This document shows positions 9,160 through 18,997 of a stretch of DNA of 64,000 bases, piece by piece. Numbering within the stretch: the stretch's first letter is position 1; the number at the start of each line of letters is the position of its first letter. The stretch covers positions 1-64,000 of the forward strand of contig CAMYLY010000019.1 in the NCBI GenBank assembly GCA_947259405.1. Reading direction: 5' to 3'. Source of the stretch: an uncultured Gemmatimonadales bacterium (lineage in GTDB: Bacteria; Gemmatimonadota; Gemmatimonadetes; Gemmatimonadales; GWC2-71-9). The position numbers and the translations under genes were made by a program. The notes under the pieces are model-generated. The model had not been told where the DNA came from, did no database searches, and saw nothing but the letters and a program-made list of their open reading frames with translations.

Positions 9160-10095
9160 ATGGTTGAATTAGACCGCCACCAGGGAAAGCACCCGATCCA
9201 GGTCGTGGCCCGCCGCTCGGGTCTCACGCCTGACGTGTTGCGAGCATGGGAGAAGCGCTATGGCGCGGTCGTACCCAAGCGCAGCAGCACTGGGCGTCGG
9301 CTGTATTCGGATGCTGACATCGATCGGTTGAGGCTGATTCGCGAGGTGATCGACGGCGGTCGCCGCATTGGGGATGTCGCGAAGCTCGCTGTCGCCGACC
9401 TGGAGGCGATGGTCGAGGAGGATCGCGCGCAGTCTTCGCCGGCGCTCACCCGAGTCACTGTAAACGGCAATGGCGACGACTTTGTGGGCGAGGCGATCGC
9501 GGCAGTGCGTGATTTTGATTCCGCCGGTCTGCGCGCGGTGCTGAACAAATCGTTGATTGCGCTATCGCCGCACCAGTTCATCGACGATGTCGCGACGCCG
9601 CTCATGCAGCACATCGGTGACCTCTGGGCCCGCGGGGAGCTGCGACCGGGGCACGAACATCTTGCCACAGATGTGATGCGCCAAGTGCTGGGCGACATGC
9701 TCGAAACTCTCCAGCCTGACGAGTCAACTCCTCAGATCATTATCGCGACACCATCAGGACAGCGTCATGAACTGGGGGCACTTCTCGCGGGCACAGCGGC
9801 CTGTTTGGAGGGGTGGCGCGTTACGTACCTTGGTCCGGATCTGCCTGGCGCCGACATCGGCGAAGCTGCCGTGAGCTTAGGCGCCGATGCGATCGCGCTG
9901 TCAATCACGGCTCCCGACGCCTCGGCCGTAGAGCAGATCGAGGTCCTGCGCCAGCGAGTAGGGCGCGACGTCCCGATCTTGATCGGGGGCCAGGGGGCGG
10001 ACGTAGTGACCGAGGCCGTTCACCTGCGCGTGACCCGCTTGCGTGGCGTGGCGAGCCTTCGAGCCGTTCTCGGTTCGTTGCAGCCGGCCCGCTAG
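9160..10095 (+). CDS. carH: MerR-family regulator with cobalamin-binding domain (CarH/LitR-like photoreceptor)
   Basis: MerR HTH (VVARRSGLTPDVLRAWEKRYGAVVPKRSSTGRRLYSDADIDRL); W-x9-EH motif (LWARGELRPGHEHLAT); His in ATPSGQRHELGALL matching the lower axial ligand motif; upstream of crtY-I-B. Confidence 0.88.
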   Translation: MVELDRHQGKHPIQVVARRSGLTPDVLRAWEKRYGAVVPKRSSTGRRLYSDADIDRLRLIREVIDGGRRIGDVAKLAVADLEAMVEEDRAQSSPALTRVTVNGNGDDFVGEAIAAVRDFDSAGLRAVLNKSLIALSPHQFIDDVATPLMQHIGDLWARGELRPGHEHLATDVMRQVLGDMLETLQPDESTPQIIIATPSGQRHELGALLAGTAACLEGWRVTYLGPDLPGADIGEAAVSLGADAIALSITAPDASAVEQIEVLRQRVGRDVPILIGGQGADVVTEAVHLRVTRLRGVASLRAVLGSLQPAR

Positions 10096-10103
10096 CGCAG
10101 CAA

Positions 10104-10128
10104 GCACCCGCTTACCTGAGGCGGGTGC
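10104..10128. other. Intercistronic hairpin between the regulator and crtY
   Basis: GCACCCGC-ttacctgag-GCGGGTGC, perfect 8-bp stem, no U-tract. Confidence 0.5.
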
Positions 10129-10147
10129 GTCCCTCACTTTCCACGCC

Positions 10148-11299
10148 ATGGACAGCGATGTGGTGTTTGCCGGCGGCGGTCTCGCAAGCAGCCTGGCGGC
10201 GTATCTGTTGAAGCAACGCTCGCCCGAACTCCGGGTCACGATGCTGGAGCGAGGCTCCACCCTCGGTGGCAATCACACGTGGTCCTTTCACTCCGGCGAC
10301 CTCACCTCGGAACAACACGCGTGGATGAAACCTGTCGTGCGTCACGCCTGGCCACGTTATGAGGTTCGGTTTCCCAAGTTCACGAGAGTCCTCGAGACGG
10401 GATACCACAGCGTCGAGTCATCAGACCTGCATGCAACCGTCTCAGCGCTGCTCGGCGATGACATCGTCCTCGATACGGAAGCATCGGACGTGACCCCCAC
10501 GTCGGTTGGCACACCGATGGGCGCTCGCTATCGGGCCCACGCCGTGTTCGATGGACGCGGCTATGTCCCAAGTCCGTCGCTGCGACTGGGCTACCAAAAG
10601 TTCCTCGGACAGGTCATTGAGTTCGCGCACCCGCTGTCGTTGGCGCACCCGATCCTGATGGACGCGACCGTCGCGCAAACGGACGGGTTTCGGTTTGTAT
10701 ATGTTCTTCCGTTCTCCGAGCGCACGGCGCTGGTTGAGGACACCTACTACAGTGACACGCCCACGGTCGACGCAGCCGTCGTTCGAGAGGCGATCGCGGG
10801 ATATGTCGAGCGTGCTGGCTGGAGCGTTGAACGTGTGGTGCGGGAAGAGCAGGGCGTGCTACCCGTGGCCCTCTCGGGAGACATCGATCAGTTCTGGGAC
10901 GAAGGACCCGAGGTGGCACGGATTGGCCTGCGGGCGGCGCTGTTTCACCCGACCACGGGATATTCGCTGCCGAACGCGGTGCAGACCGCCGATCGCCTGG
11001 CCGACGAGGGAATCGAGGCGACGCGGGATTGGTATGCGTTCCTCCGCACGCTGTCGGTCGACGCGTGGAAGCGCGGCGCCTTCTACCGTGCACTCAACCG
11101 GATGCTGTTCCTCGCTGGCGATCCGCACGAGCGGTATCGCGTGCTCGAGCGGTTCTACAAGCTGCCCGAAGGCCTGATTGCCCGCTTCTATGCGCAGCGA
11201 CTCACCGTGCTAGACCGCGTTCGCATCGTGGTGGGGGCGCCGCCCGTTCCCGTTGGCGGCGCGCTCAGAGCTTTGATCAACACGGTCCCGGTCCGATGA
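10148..11299 (+). CDS. crtY: Lycopene beta-cyclase
   Basis: MDSDVVFAGGGLASSLAAYLLKQRSPELRVTMLERGSTLGGNHTWSFH, CrtY-type N-terminus; followed by crtI and crtB. Confidence 0.88.
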   Translation: MDSDVVFAGGGLASSLAAYLLKQRSPELRVTMLERGSTLGGNHTWSFHSGDLTSEQHAWMKPVVRHAWPRYEVRFPKFTRVLETGYHSVESSDLHATVSALLGDDIVLDTEASDVTPTSVGTPMGARYRAHAVFDGRGYVPSPSLRLGYQKFLGQVIEFAHPLSLAHPILMDATVAQTDGFRFVYVLPFSERTALVEDTYYSDTPTVDAAVVREAIAGYVERAGWSVERVVREEQGVLPVALSGDIDQFWDEGPEVARIGLRAALFHPTTGYSLPNAVQTADRLADEGIEATRDWYAFLRTLSVDAWKRGAFYRALNRMLFLAGDPHERYRVLERFYKLPEGLIARFYAQRLTVLDRVRIVVGAPPVPVGGALRALINTVPVR

Positions 11300-12801
11300 C
11301 GCAGAAGACCGCTGTCGTCATTGGGAGCGGGTTTGGGGGGCTCGCGTTGGCCGTGCGGCTGCAGGCGGCCGGGGTACAAACCATCATTGTTGAACGTCGT
11401 GATCGCCCCGGCGGGCGCGCGTATGTCTACGAGCAAGACGGCTTCACGTTCGATGCCGGGCCGACCGTGATTACCGCTCCCAACGCCCTCCAGGAGTTGT
11501 TCGCCGTGTCGGGTCAGACCATGGCGGACTGGGTTGAGTTGATGCCCGTGATGCCGTTCTACCGCTTGCTGTGGGAGGACGGTTTTCGGTTCGACTACAG
11601 CAACGACGTGGACTTGACCAATCGACAGATCGCCGCGGTGTCCCCTGACGACGTCGCGGGATACGCGCGGTTCGTCGAGTACGCGACTGACGTGTTTCGC
11701 GAAGGGTATGAACGCCTGGCGCATGTGCCGTTTCTCGACTGGTGGAGCATGATACGCGTGGCCCCCCAACTCCTACGACTCGAGAGCTACCGCAGTGTGT
11801 ATTCGATGGTGTCGAGCTTCATCAAGGAGCCGCACCTTCGCGAGGCGTTCAGCTTTCACTCGCTTCTGGTGGGGGGAAATCCCTTCAAGACGTCAGCGAT
11901 CTACACGCTGATCCACGTGCTCGAGCGTAAATGGGGCGTGTTCTTTCCCCGTGGTGGCACCGGTGCCCTCGTGCGTGCCCTGGTCGAACTCTTCCAATCC
12001 ATCGGTGGCGAGATACGGCTCAACGCCGAGGTGGAGCGCATTCTCAGCAACGGAACGCGCGTTGCTGGGATCCGGCTTGCGGATGGATCCGAGCTGCGCG
12101 CCGACGCGGTCGCGAGCAACGCGGACGTCGTCCATACGTACGGAGCGTTGTTGGGCCATTCGGCGCTCGGGCGGTTTGAGGCGCGGCGGCTCCGCCGCCG
12201 GCGCTTCAGCATGTCGCTGTTCCTCATCTACTTTGGGACTCGTCGCAAGCATCCACAGCTAGCGCATCACACCGTTCTGTTCGGCCCGCGGTATCGCGGA
12301 CTGTTGGACGATATCTTCGAACGCGGCGTGCTTGCAGACGACTTCTCGCTGTACCTGCATGCTCCCACGGTGACGGATCCATCCCTGGCGCCCGACGGAT
12401 GCGAAGGCTTCTACGTCCTCGCACCCGTGCCGCATTTGGGAAAGGCAGCCATCGATTGGGAAGTAGAGGGACCGCGATATCGCGATCGGGTTTTGGCGTA
12501 CCTCGAGGAACAGTGCCTTCCTGGGCTTCGCGACGACTTACTGACGAGCCGGATCTTCACGCCAATGGACTTCAAGACAGAGTTGAACGCCCATGTGGGC
12601 TCTGCGTTTTCGCTGGAGCCGGTGCTGACGCAGAGTGCCTATTTCCGAGTGCACAACCGCGATGACGAGTTGGAGAACCTGTACTTCGTGGGTGCTGGAA
12701 CGCATCCTGGCGCTGGGGTGCCGGGGGTGGTCGGTTCGGCGAAAGCGACCGCGGGTTTGATGCTACGGGACCTGGGGGTCCAGCACCGCGTGGTGCCGTG
12801 A
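11296..12801 (+). CDS. crtI: Phytoene desaturase
   Basis: MTQKTAVVIGSGFGGLALAVRLQAAGVQTIIVERRDRPGGRAYVYEQDGFTFDAGPTVITAP and C-terminal YFVGAGTHPGAGVPGVVGSAKATAGLM; ATG at 11296 overlaps the crtY stop. Confidence 0.93.
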   Translation: MTQKTAVVIGSGFGGLALAVRLQAAGVQTIIVERRDRPGGRAYVYEQDGFTFDAGPTVITAPNALQELFAVSGQTMADWVELMPVMPFYRLLWEDGFRFDYSNDVDLTNRQIAAVSPDDVAGYARFVEYATDVFREGYERLAHVPFLDWWSMIRVAPQLLRLESYRSVYSMVSSFIKEPHLREAFSFHSLLVGGNPFKTSAIYTLIHVLERKWGVFFPRGGTGALVRALVELFQSIGGEIRLNAEVERILSNGTRVAGIRLADGSELRADAVASNADVVHTYGALLGHSALGRFEARRLRRRRFSMSLFLIYFGTRRKHPQLAHHTVLFGPRYRGLLDDIFERGVLADDFSLYLHAPTVTDPSLAPDGCEGFYVLAPVPHLGKAAIDWEVEGPRYRDRVLAYLEEQCLPGLRDDLLTSRIFTPMDFKTELNAHVGSAFSLEPVLTQSAYFRVHNRDDELENLYFVGAGTHPGAGVPGVVGSAKATAGLMLRDLGVQHRVVP

Positions 12802-13736
12802 GCGATCCGGTTCTGGAAGCGAGCCGTGCCGTCATCGAACGCGGCTCACGCAGCTTTGCGGCGGCCTCGCAGCTACTGCCTCCGGGCCAGCGCGATGGCG
12901 CCCACCTGCTGTACACGTGGTGCCGCCATTGCGACGACCGGATCGACAGACAGCAGCTGGGCTTTGCCGTTCCAGCGTCGCCCGAGTCGCCGGAGGCGGT
13001 CCTCGACGTGTTGGTCGAGCAGACGAGCCGGGCCTTGCAGGGCAAAGCGGTGAGTGAACTTCCGTTCAAGGCGCTCCAGCGCGTCGCCGCCGAATATGCG
13101 CTCCCCAACGCGTACCCCTTGGCGCACCTCGAGGGCTTTGCGATGGACACCCGACGGACGCGATACGACGTCCCGGACGACACGATTCGGTACTCCTATC
13201 ATGTCGCCGGCGTCGTCGGGCTCATGATGGCTTGGATCATGGGGGTCCGGGACGAGGATACGCTGGATCGGGCGGCCGACTTAGGGATCGCATTCCAGTT
13301 GACCAACATCGCGCGTGACGTCATCGATGATGCACGGGTCGGCCGGGTGTATCTCCCAGAAAACTGGCTGAGAGAAGAGGGCCTCGATCACACGTCGCTG
13401 GCGGATCCCAAGAACCGCTCTTCGGTGGCACGGGTGGTCGCCCGCGTTCTCGCCCTGGCCGAGCAATACTACGCGTCGGCGAACGTGGGGATCGCGAGGC
13501 TGCCCACCCGGGCCGCGTGGTCTATCGCCACGGCGCGATACGTGTATCGCGACATCGGAACCTTGATCCGTCTCCGCGGTGCCAGGGCGTGGGATGAGCG
13601 TGTCGTCGTGGAGCCGATTCGGAAGTTGGGTTGGGTGCTGGCGGCAGGTGCCGACGCATTGTTCAAATCGGTTTCATCCGGACCCGTCGTGACGCGTTCG
13701 GGTTTGTGGCCTCTTCCGCGGTACGTGCGCGATTAG
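12798..13736 (+). CDS. crtB: Phytoene synthase
   Basis: Squalene/phytoene synthase motifs DDRIDRQ, FQLTNIARDVIDDARVGRVYLPENWL; GTG start overlaps the crtI stop. Confidence 0.93.
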   Translation: MSDPVLEASRAVIERGSRSFAAASQLLPPGQRDGAHLLYTWCRHCDDRIDRQQLGFAVPASPESPEAVLDVLVEQTSRALQGKAVSELPFKALQRVAAEYALPNAYPLAHLEGFAMDTRRTRYDVPDDTIRYSYHVAGVVGLMMAWIMGVRDEDTLDRAADLGIAFQLTNIARDVIDDARVGRVYLPENWLREEGLDHTSLADPKNRSSVARVVARVLALAEQYYASANVGIARLPTRAAWSIATARYVYRDIGTLIRLRGARAWDERVVVEPIRKLGWVLAAGADALFKSVSSGPVVTRSGLWPLPRYVRD

Positions 13737-13737
13737 C

Positions 13738-14211
13738 TCACTCTGTTCCACCAATCGTATCGCGTTGGGCCTTGAGCCGATCGAGTCTCGGCGCATAGAG
13801 GAACCCGAACGACACGGCCCCATCACGCACGCGTGTCGCATGATGCATCCGGTGTGCCTGCACGATGCGGCGCACGTAGGAGTTCTTCGCCTTGTAGGGC
13901 GTCTTGATGCGTCGATGCACGATGACGTCGTGGAAGATGAAGTACGATGCGCCGTAGGCCGTCATCCCCAGCCCGACCCAAAGCAAGGGAGCGAAGTGGT
14001 TGACGCCCACATAGATCAACACGATCGACGGAATCGCGAAGAAGATGCCGAAGACGTCGTTCTTCTCGAACCATCCTTCGTGGTGAACATGGTGCGATTC
14101 ATGGAGATTCCACAGGGCGCCGTGCATGACGTACTTGTGCGTGACATACGCCACGAGCTCCATGCCGGCGAACGCAGAGAGGAAGAGAACGGCGTTGAGC
14201 ACCCAATTCAT
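13738..14211 (-). CDS. crtZ: Beta-carotene hydroxylase
   Basis: MNWVLNAVLFLSAFAGMELVAYVTHKYVMHGALWNLHESHHVHHEG...HDVIVHRRI: His-rich CrtZ signature. Confidence 0.9.
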   Translation of the reverse strand: MNWVLNAVLFLSAFAGMELVAYVTHKYVMHGALWNLHESHHVHHEGWFEKNDVFGIFFAIPSIVLIYVGVNHFAPLLWVGLGMTAYGASYFIFHDVIVHRRIKTPYKAKNSYVRRIVQAHRMHHATRVRDGAVSFGFLYAPRLDRLKAQRDTIGGTE

Positions 14212-14251
14212 GGACAATCCCCTCCCGAGTATAGGCTCACGACGCCGCGGG

Positions 14252-15358
14252 TCAAACCGTCTCGAGTCGTCGCGCACCACTGCGCGCGATGGTGAGTCCC
14301 GCGAACGCGGCAGCGGCGAGCAGGGTCAGGGGCAGCGTGAGCGCCGTAAGCACCTCGTCGCGCCAGAAGAGTCCGGTGTAGGCTTCCAGTGCCCACGCGT
14401 TGGGCGTGATCCAGCCGATCGTCTGCAAGAAGTCCGGCATGAGGAAGCGGGGTATCATGCTCCCCCCGAGTGCGGAGACAATGAGCATCGTGACGTTGGC
14501 AAACGTGAGGGCCTGCTGTCGAGTCCGGAACGCACTCGTGAGTCCGAGTGCCAACCCGGCCGCCGCTGCTGCCGACAGGATGCTCGTGAGGCTCCATCCC
14601 AGGAGCTGTGATGGTACATCCACCCCGTGCACCAGCCACGCGATGCCAAAGATGACCGCGATCTGAACAAAGCCAAGGAGGGACAGGTACAGGAACTTGC
14701 CGTCAACCAGCGGGCGGGTTCCGGCAGGTCCCGCGACGATGCGTTCGACGATGCCACTGTCACGTTCCTCGAAGAGTGACACGGCCCCGTACACGGACGA
14801 TAGGAGCAGGAAGAGGAGGGCGACCGCTCCCGCGGAGTACGCGACCTCGTTTGCACCAGCAGCGGCACCCGTGACCGGCTCGACGTCAATCGGTGGCCCA
14901 ATAGTGAACGCGTCCGACCCTGGCAGCGGTGCCGGTGCGATGTATCGCACCACAAAGGCCCGTTGCACGTTCGCCCGCAGGATTTGGGCAGCAACATCGC
15001 GTGCCGGGTCAGCGAGAATGACGAACGCCGGGCGTGCTCCCTCTGCCCGTCGAATGAGCAATCCGGCATCGGCTCGCCCACTCCGCACCAGCGAACGGGC
15101 AGCCGTTTCATCACCTTCGAGTATCGTCGTGACCCGGATTGCGTCGGTGGCCTGTAACTCGGTCACGAACCCTGCCACGTCGGCATCTGGTGACGGGCTG
15201 TGGACAACCACCCTGGGCTGGAAGCTGCCACCGCTCGATGCCGCGAAGATGGAGGCGAAGACCAGGAAGAACACCGCCGGTACCACGAACGTCATCGCGA
15301 GGGCACCGCGATCACGGACCAATCCAAGGAACATGACTCTGAACACGGCGATATTCAT
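14252..15358 (-). CDS. ABC-2 type transporter permease
   Basis: TM-rich; ERDSGIVERIVAGPAGTRPLVDGKFLYLSLLGFVQIAVIFGIAWLVHG; adjacent to the ATPase gene. Confidence 0.85.
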   Translation of the reverse strand: MNIAVFRVMFLGLVRDRGALAMTFVVPAVFFLVFASIFAASSGGSFQPRVVVHSPSPDADVAGFVTELQATDAIRVTTILEGDETAARSLVRSGRADAGLLIRRAEGARPAFVILADPARDVAAQILRANVQRAFVVRYIAPAPLPGSDAFTIGPPIDVEPVTGAAAGANEVAYSAGAVALLFLLLSSVYGAVSLFEERDSGIVERIVAGPAGTRPLVDGKFLYLSLLGFVQIAVIFGIAWLVHGVDVPSQLLGWSLTSILSAAAAAGLALGLTSAFRTRQQALTFANVTMLIVSALGGSMIPRFLMPDFLQTIGWITPNAWALEAYTGLFWRDEVLTALTLPLTLLAAAAFAGLTIARSGARRLETV

Positions 15359-16320
15359 GGTGCCATGTTCTCGCCGGTGAGGCGCACAAAGACGCTACGC
15401 AGTGACGGTTCGCGAACACGAAGCTCCTCGACACCTATCCCCAGGGCTTTGAGTCGCTGACTCACGGCCGAGACGTCTGTGAGTCCGCCTGTGAGGAGGC
15501 CGCTCCATACCTTCCCACCGTTCACGCCACGGAGTCCGTTGTCTTCCAAATAGCGCCGGGCCTCCGCGGTCGGTGAGGCGCCCAAAATGACCACGAGTTC
15601 CTGCGCGTCACCAAAGGTTGTCTGGATCAGGGCGTTTGGCGCGTCGACGGCCAGCAACCGCCCGTGAGAGAGCACGCCAACGTTGTCCGCCAATTCCTGC
15701 GCCTGATCGAGATCGTGTGTTGTGAGGAGGATAGCGATGCCGGCGCGTCGGAGCACACGCAGCACGTCGTGCACTGCCTCACGAGCTGCCACGTCGAGAC
15801 CAACTGTCGGTTCATCCAACAGCAGGAGTGTAGGTTCGTGGAGCGTTCCCGCGGCAATGTTCAACCGGCGCTGCATCCCTCCCGAAAGGTGGGCGGTCCG
15901 ATCGTCAGCGCGGGTCGTGAGGTCGACTCGCTGAAGCGCACGGTCGACCGCACTCGGTATTTGGTCTCGAGCCATCCCTGCCAGTCGAGCGAACACGGCG
16001 AGATTCTCGCGCGCGGTGAGATGCGAATAAAGCGCGATCGCCTGGGGCACGAGTCCCAGGTGACGCCGCATGCGACTCGCACGGCCCGCCGGTTGTCCCA
16101 AGAGCGTGATGTGGCCTTCGTGCAGTGGCACGCGGCCCGTGATCGATCGCACGAGTGTCGTCTTGCCGGCACCGTTGGGCCCAATGAGCGCGAAGATCTC
16201 GCCGGCGCCCACCGAGAAACTCACGGCGTTCAATGCTACGTTGGTTCCCCAACGTCTCGAGGCGGCGTTCACTTCGAGCACGGCGCTCTGGCTCGACGGC
16301 TGCTCCGAAGGATTCGTCAC
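15355..16320 (-). CDS. ABC transporter ATP-binding protein (ABC-2/CcmA type)
   Basis: Walker A GPNGAGKTT, signature LSGGMQRRLNIA, Walker B LLLLDEPT; GTG at 16320 preferred because the longer ORF start runs into crtE. Confidence 0.85.
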   Translation of the reverse strand: MTNPSEQPSSQSAVLEVNAASRRWGTNVALNAVSFSVGAGEIFALIGPNGAGKTTLVRSITGRVPLHEGHITLLGQPAGRASRMRRHLGLVPQAIALYSHLTARENLAVFARLAGMARDQIPSAVDRALQRVDLTTRADDRTAHLSGGMQRRLNIAAGTLHEPTLLLLDEPTVGLDVAAREAVHDVLRVLRRAGIAILLTTHDLDQAQELADNVGVLSHGRLLAVDAPNALIQTTFGDAQELVVILGASPTAEARRYLEDNGLRGVNGGKVWSGLLTGGLTDVSAVSQRLKALGIGVEELRVREPSLRSVFVRLTGENMAP

Positions 16321-16342
16321 ACCAATCGAACTCCAGGGGGTG

Positions 16343-17218
16343 TCAGCGCTGCAGTGAGCGCGCGAGGTCGGCCAGTGGGTCGCTCGGGACCGCGAGCGTC
16401 TCGAGTTCCGAGACAGAGGCGTCGATGAAGCTGTTTGCGAGGTGACGCGCGGAATCGAGCCCCATCGTCGAGACGATCGTGGCTTTCTCGATGTCTTGCC
16501 GGACGTCCTTGCCCGTAGCGTTCTTCGTCGACGTCGCATCGAGAATGTCGTCGAGGAGTTGAAAGGCGAGACCGAGGTTCCGTGCAAATCGTCGGATGGC
16601 GTCGACCGACGTTTCTGGAACGCCCGCAATCCGTGCACCGATCTCGGCGCCAGCCACGAAGAGCGTGGCCGTCTTGAGGATGTTGGTCTGTTCCAGGTCC
16701 CGCATGGTGGTGATCCGAAGGTCAGTGTCGAGATCGCGCGCCTGGCCGGCGATGAGACCGACGCTTCCGATCGCCTGGGTCAGGACGTCGACCAGTTGAA
16801 GCCTGAGCTCGGGTGTGAGACTCGGTGCGCGGCACATTACGGCGAACGATTGATTGAGGAGGGCCATCGCTGCGAGCTGGGCGGTATCCTGCCCAAATGC
16901 GACGTGGTTGGCCGGCTGACCGCGTCGCACCGTGGCGTTGTCCATCGAAGGGAGGTCGTCGAGAATCAACGACGCCGTGTGGACCATTTCGATCGCGCAG
17001 GCGGGATCGAGCGCGAGCTGACCACGGCCCCCGAAGTGTGATGTTGCCAGCATCGTGACCAGTGGGCGAACGCGTTTGCCGGGTCCGAGGAGGCTGTAAC
17101 GCATCGCGCGATGCAGTTGCTCCGGTGGTTCGGTGTCAGCTGGAATCAGCGATGCCAACCGCGCATCGACCTGATGCCGGATCTCTTGGGTCAGATTGTC
17201 CAGTGTGGCACCGGTCAT
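16343..17218 (-). CDS. crtE: Polyprenyl diphosphate synthase (GGPP/FPP synthase)
   Basis: GPGKRVRPLV, DDLPSMDN aspartate-rich motif, FQLLDDILD second motif. Confidence 0.85.
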   Translation of the reverse strand: MTGATLDNLTQEIRHQVDARLASLIPADTEPPEQLHRAMRYSLLGPGKRVRPLVTMLATSHFGGRGQLALDPACAIEMVHTASLILDDLPSMDNATVRRGQPANHVAFGQDTAQLAAMALLNQSFAVMCRAPSLTPELRLQLVDVLTQAIGSVGLIAGQARDLDTDLRITTMRDLEQTNILKTATLFVAGAEIGARIAGVPETSVDAIRRFARNLGLAFQLLDDILDATSTKNATGKDVRQDIEKATIVSTMGLDSARHLANSFIDASVSELETLAVPSDPLADLARSLQR

Positions 17219-17251
17219 GGGAAGCTCATTGCTTGGCAGAGGTTGTAGGTA

Positions 17252-17887
17252 TCATCGGGCAGACCTTGGCGCAAACACCTGGTCTAGCAGGCCCGTTCGA
17301 AATTCCGAGGAGCGTGCAAAGTAGGAGCCGAGGACTGCCACGCGGTGCGCGCGGCCCACCTGTACGTCGTGCAACGCTCGAGATCCATCTGGTCGCACGT
17401 AGCTGGTCGTGACGGAGTCCCCAAGGACCTGATACTCCATCCGATCGCCATCGTGGACGCCGCCGTCCCGCAAGAAGGCGAACCGGAATCGCGCCTCACG
17501 CGCCAGCCGCTCAACATCATCCGCAGCGAGCAATCCCTCGTCCCCAAGTCGGCGTAGCACGCTCTCGGTCTGGCTGAGGAATCGTGTGGCCGTCATGCTC
17601 ACCAAGAACGTCATCGATACTATCGTCTCACGGGCGTTCAGGTACCGATGGGCGATGGCACTGTCCAATGCTGCGGACCGTTGTGCTGCGCGCACCAGCG
17701 CGCGCACGTCCGCAGCCGTGCGGTCATCTACGCGCAGCTCGAGGCGCACGGCGTCTATCTGAAATATGGTCGCTTCCAGCACGTAGTCGAACACGGCGCA
17801 GCATGCAGGCGTGAGCATGGGCGCACTGGTCGCTGGCCCCGTTCCGCAAGCGGTAGTCGCTGCGACGAGTAGCGTGCGATACCTCAT
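17252..17887 (-). CDS. Putative chalcone-isomerase-like exported protein
   Basis: Signal-like N-terminus; ...RFAFLRDGGVHDGDRMEYQVLGDSVTTSYVRPDGSR...GSYFARSSEFRTGLLDQVF resembles chalcone-isomerase-like bacterial proteins seen in similar clusters. Confidence 0.45.
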   Translation of the reverse strand: MRYRTLLVAATTACGTGPATSAPMLTPACCAVFDYVLEATIFQIDAVRLELRVDDRTAADVRALVRAAQRSAALDSAIAHRYLNARETIVSMTFLVSMTATRFLSQTESVLRRLGDEGLLAADDVERLAREARFRFAFLRDGGVHDGDRMEYQVLGDSVTTSYVRPDGSRALHDVQVGRAHRVAVLGSYFARSSEFRTGLLDQVFAPRSAR

Positions 17888-18996
17888 ATTGCCGGGCGCG
17901 ACGCGCTCCCATACCCCGTGAGTTCCACGTACCCCTCGCCGACGAGCACCCCGTCGAACGTGACATCGATGGCACCCTCCCAGTAGAACAGGTTCCTGAC
18001 GCGGGTGGCGATGTTTTCAGATTGCGGGACGATCGCTCGAAGCTCCAGCGATTCTCGTCCGCCGAGGGTGAGTGTCCAGCGCGTTGGATAGGTGGCGTCG
18101 GTGTCCGGACTCGTCCACGTCTCGTCCGCCGTGACCGTCCACGCGGCGCCGGCTAGGTGTTCCACCGTGCCGTCGGCATACCGTATGGATCCAAACGCGG
18201 TATCGCGGGATCCATTGCGATGCCGCAACTGGTACAGCATCACGTCGCGGCCGTCGCTGAGTCGGAGGCTGAACCAATCCCAACCGGTCTGCGTCGAATC
18301 CAGTTGGTTCGAGCCAAATTCCTTATCCATCCAACTCGAGCCGCGGACCGCTACATCCTCACCGTTGATGCTGAGCGATCCCGTCGTTTCGAGTCGCGGC
18401 ATCGAGTAGTACATGCTCGCAGCGCTTGCACCACTCCCTTTGCGCGAGTATCCGTTCCGCCCCTGGAGCAGGATCGGGGTCGTGGCCTGCGTGTGGAGAT
18501 CGAGGGCGATCCCGCGCCGCGCGTCCGACGCGCGCACGTCGAAGCCATTGCCGTTCCACTTGAGTGTCCAGCGTGCGTCGGTTCCTGGCGGGCCGACGCT
18601 CCACGCGATCACACTGTCGCCCGCCGAGCCGTACCCACCCAGGAATGGAGTGGCGCGGTACAGAAGATCACTGAAGACATGGGTACCGTCTGCGAGGTCC
18701 GTGATCGCGAGGTGTCCCATGATGACGTTGGGAGTGACCCAAGCGGAACGCACAGTGCGTGCGGTGTCGGCCCGCACCCCCACTCGGAAGAAAGTGAATT
18801 GATAGCCGAACGATCGAGAAGGATCACTGATCGAGTGTAAACGTCCGGTGACGTACCACCACTCGGTTTTGAAACCCTCATGCGACCAATGGTCGCGCGG
18901 AAACTGCCAATGATAGTCTGGATCGGCCACGCGCCATGGGGGGTCGGTTGGGACGACCGCAAGGAGCACGGCCGCCGTGAGTAGGCGAAGCGTCAT
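17884..18996 (-). CDS. Lipocalin-like AttH/CrtC-family protein
   Basis: WQFPRDHWSHEGFKTEWWYVTGRLHS...FGYQFTFFRVG; WMDKEFGSNQLDSTQTGWDWFSLRLSDGRDVMLYQLR is an AttH/hydroxyneurosporene-synthase signature. Confidence 0.85.
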   Translation of the reverse strand: MTLRLLTAAVLLAVVPTDPPWRVADPDYHWQFPRDHWSHEGFKTEWWYVTGRLHSISDPSRSFGYQFTFFRVGVRADTARTVRSAWVTPNVIMGHLAITDLADGTHVFSDLLYRATPFLGGYGSAGDSVIAWSVGPPGTDARWTLKWNGNGFDVRASDARRGIALDLHTQATTPILLQGRNGYSRKGSGASAASMYYSMPRLETTGSLSINGEDVAVRGSSWMDKEFGSNQLDSTQTGWDWFSLRLSDGRDVMLYQLRHRNGSRDTAFGSIRYADGTVEHLAGAAWTVTADETWTSPDTDATYPTRWTLTLGGRESLELRAIVPQSENIATRVRNLFYWEGAIDVTFDGVLVGEGYVELTGYGSASRPAI

Positions 18997-18997
18997 G

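Noticed and set aside
11029-11295. N-terminal extension of the crtI ORF
   Set aside because: Overlaps crtY in another frame; the Rossmann motif starts right after ATG 11296, which overlaps the crtY stop.
16321-16638. N-terminal extension of the ABC ATPase ORF
   Set aside because: Runs into the crtE coding region; Arg/Ser-rich; GTG at 16320 is a better start.
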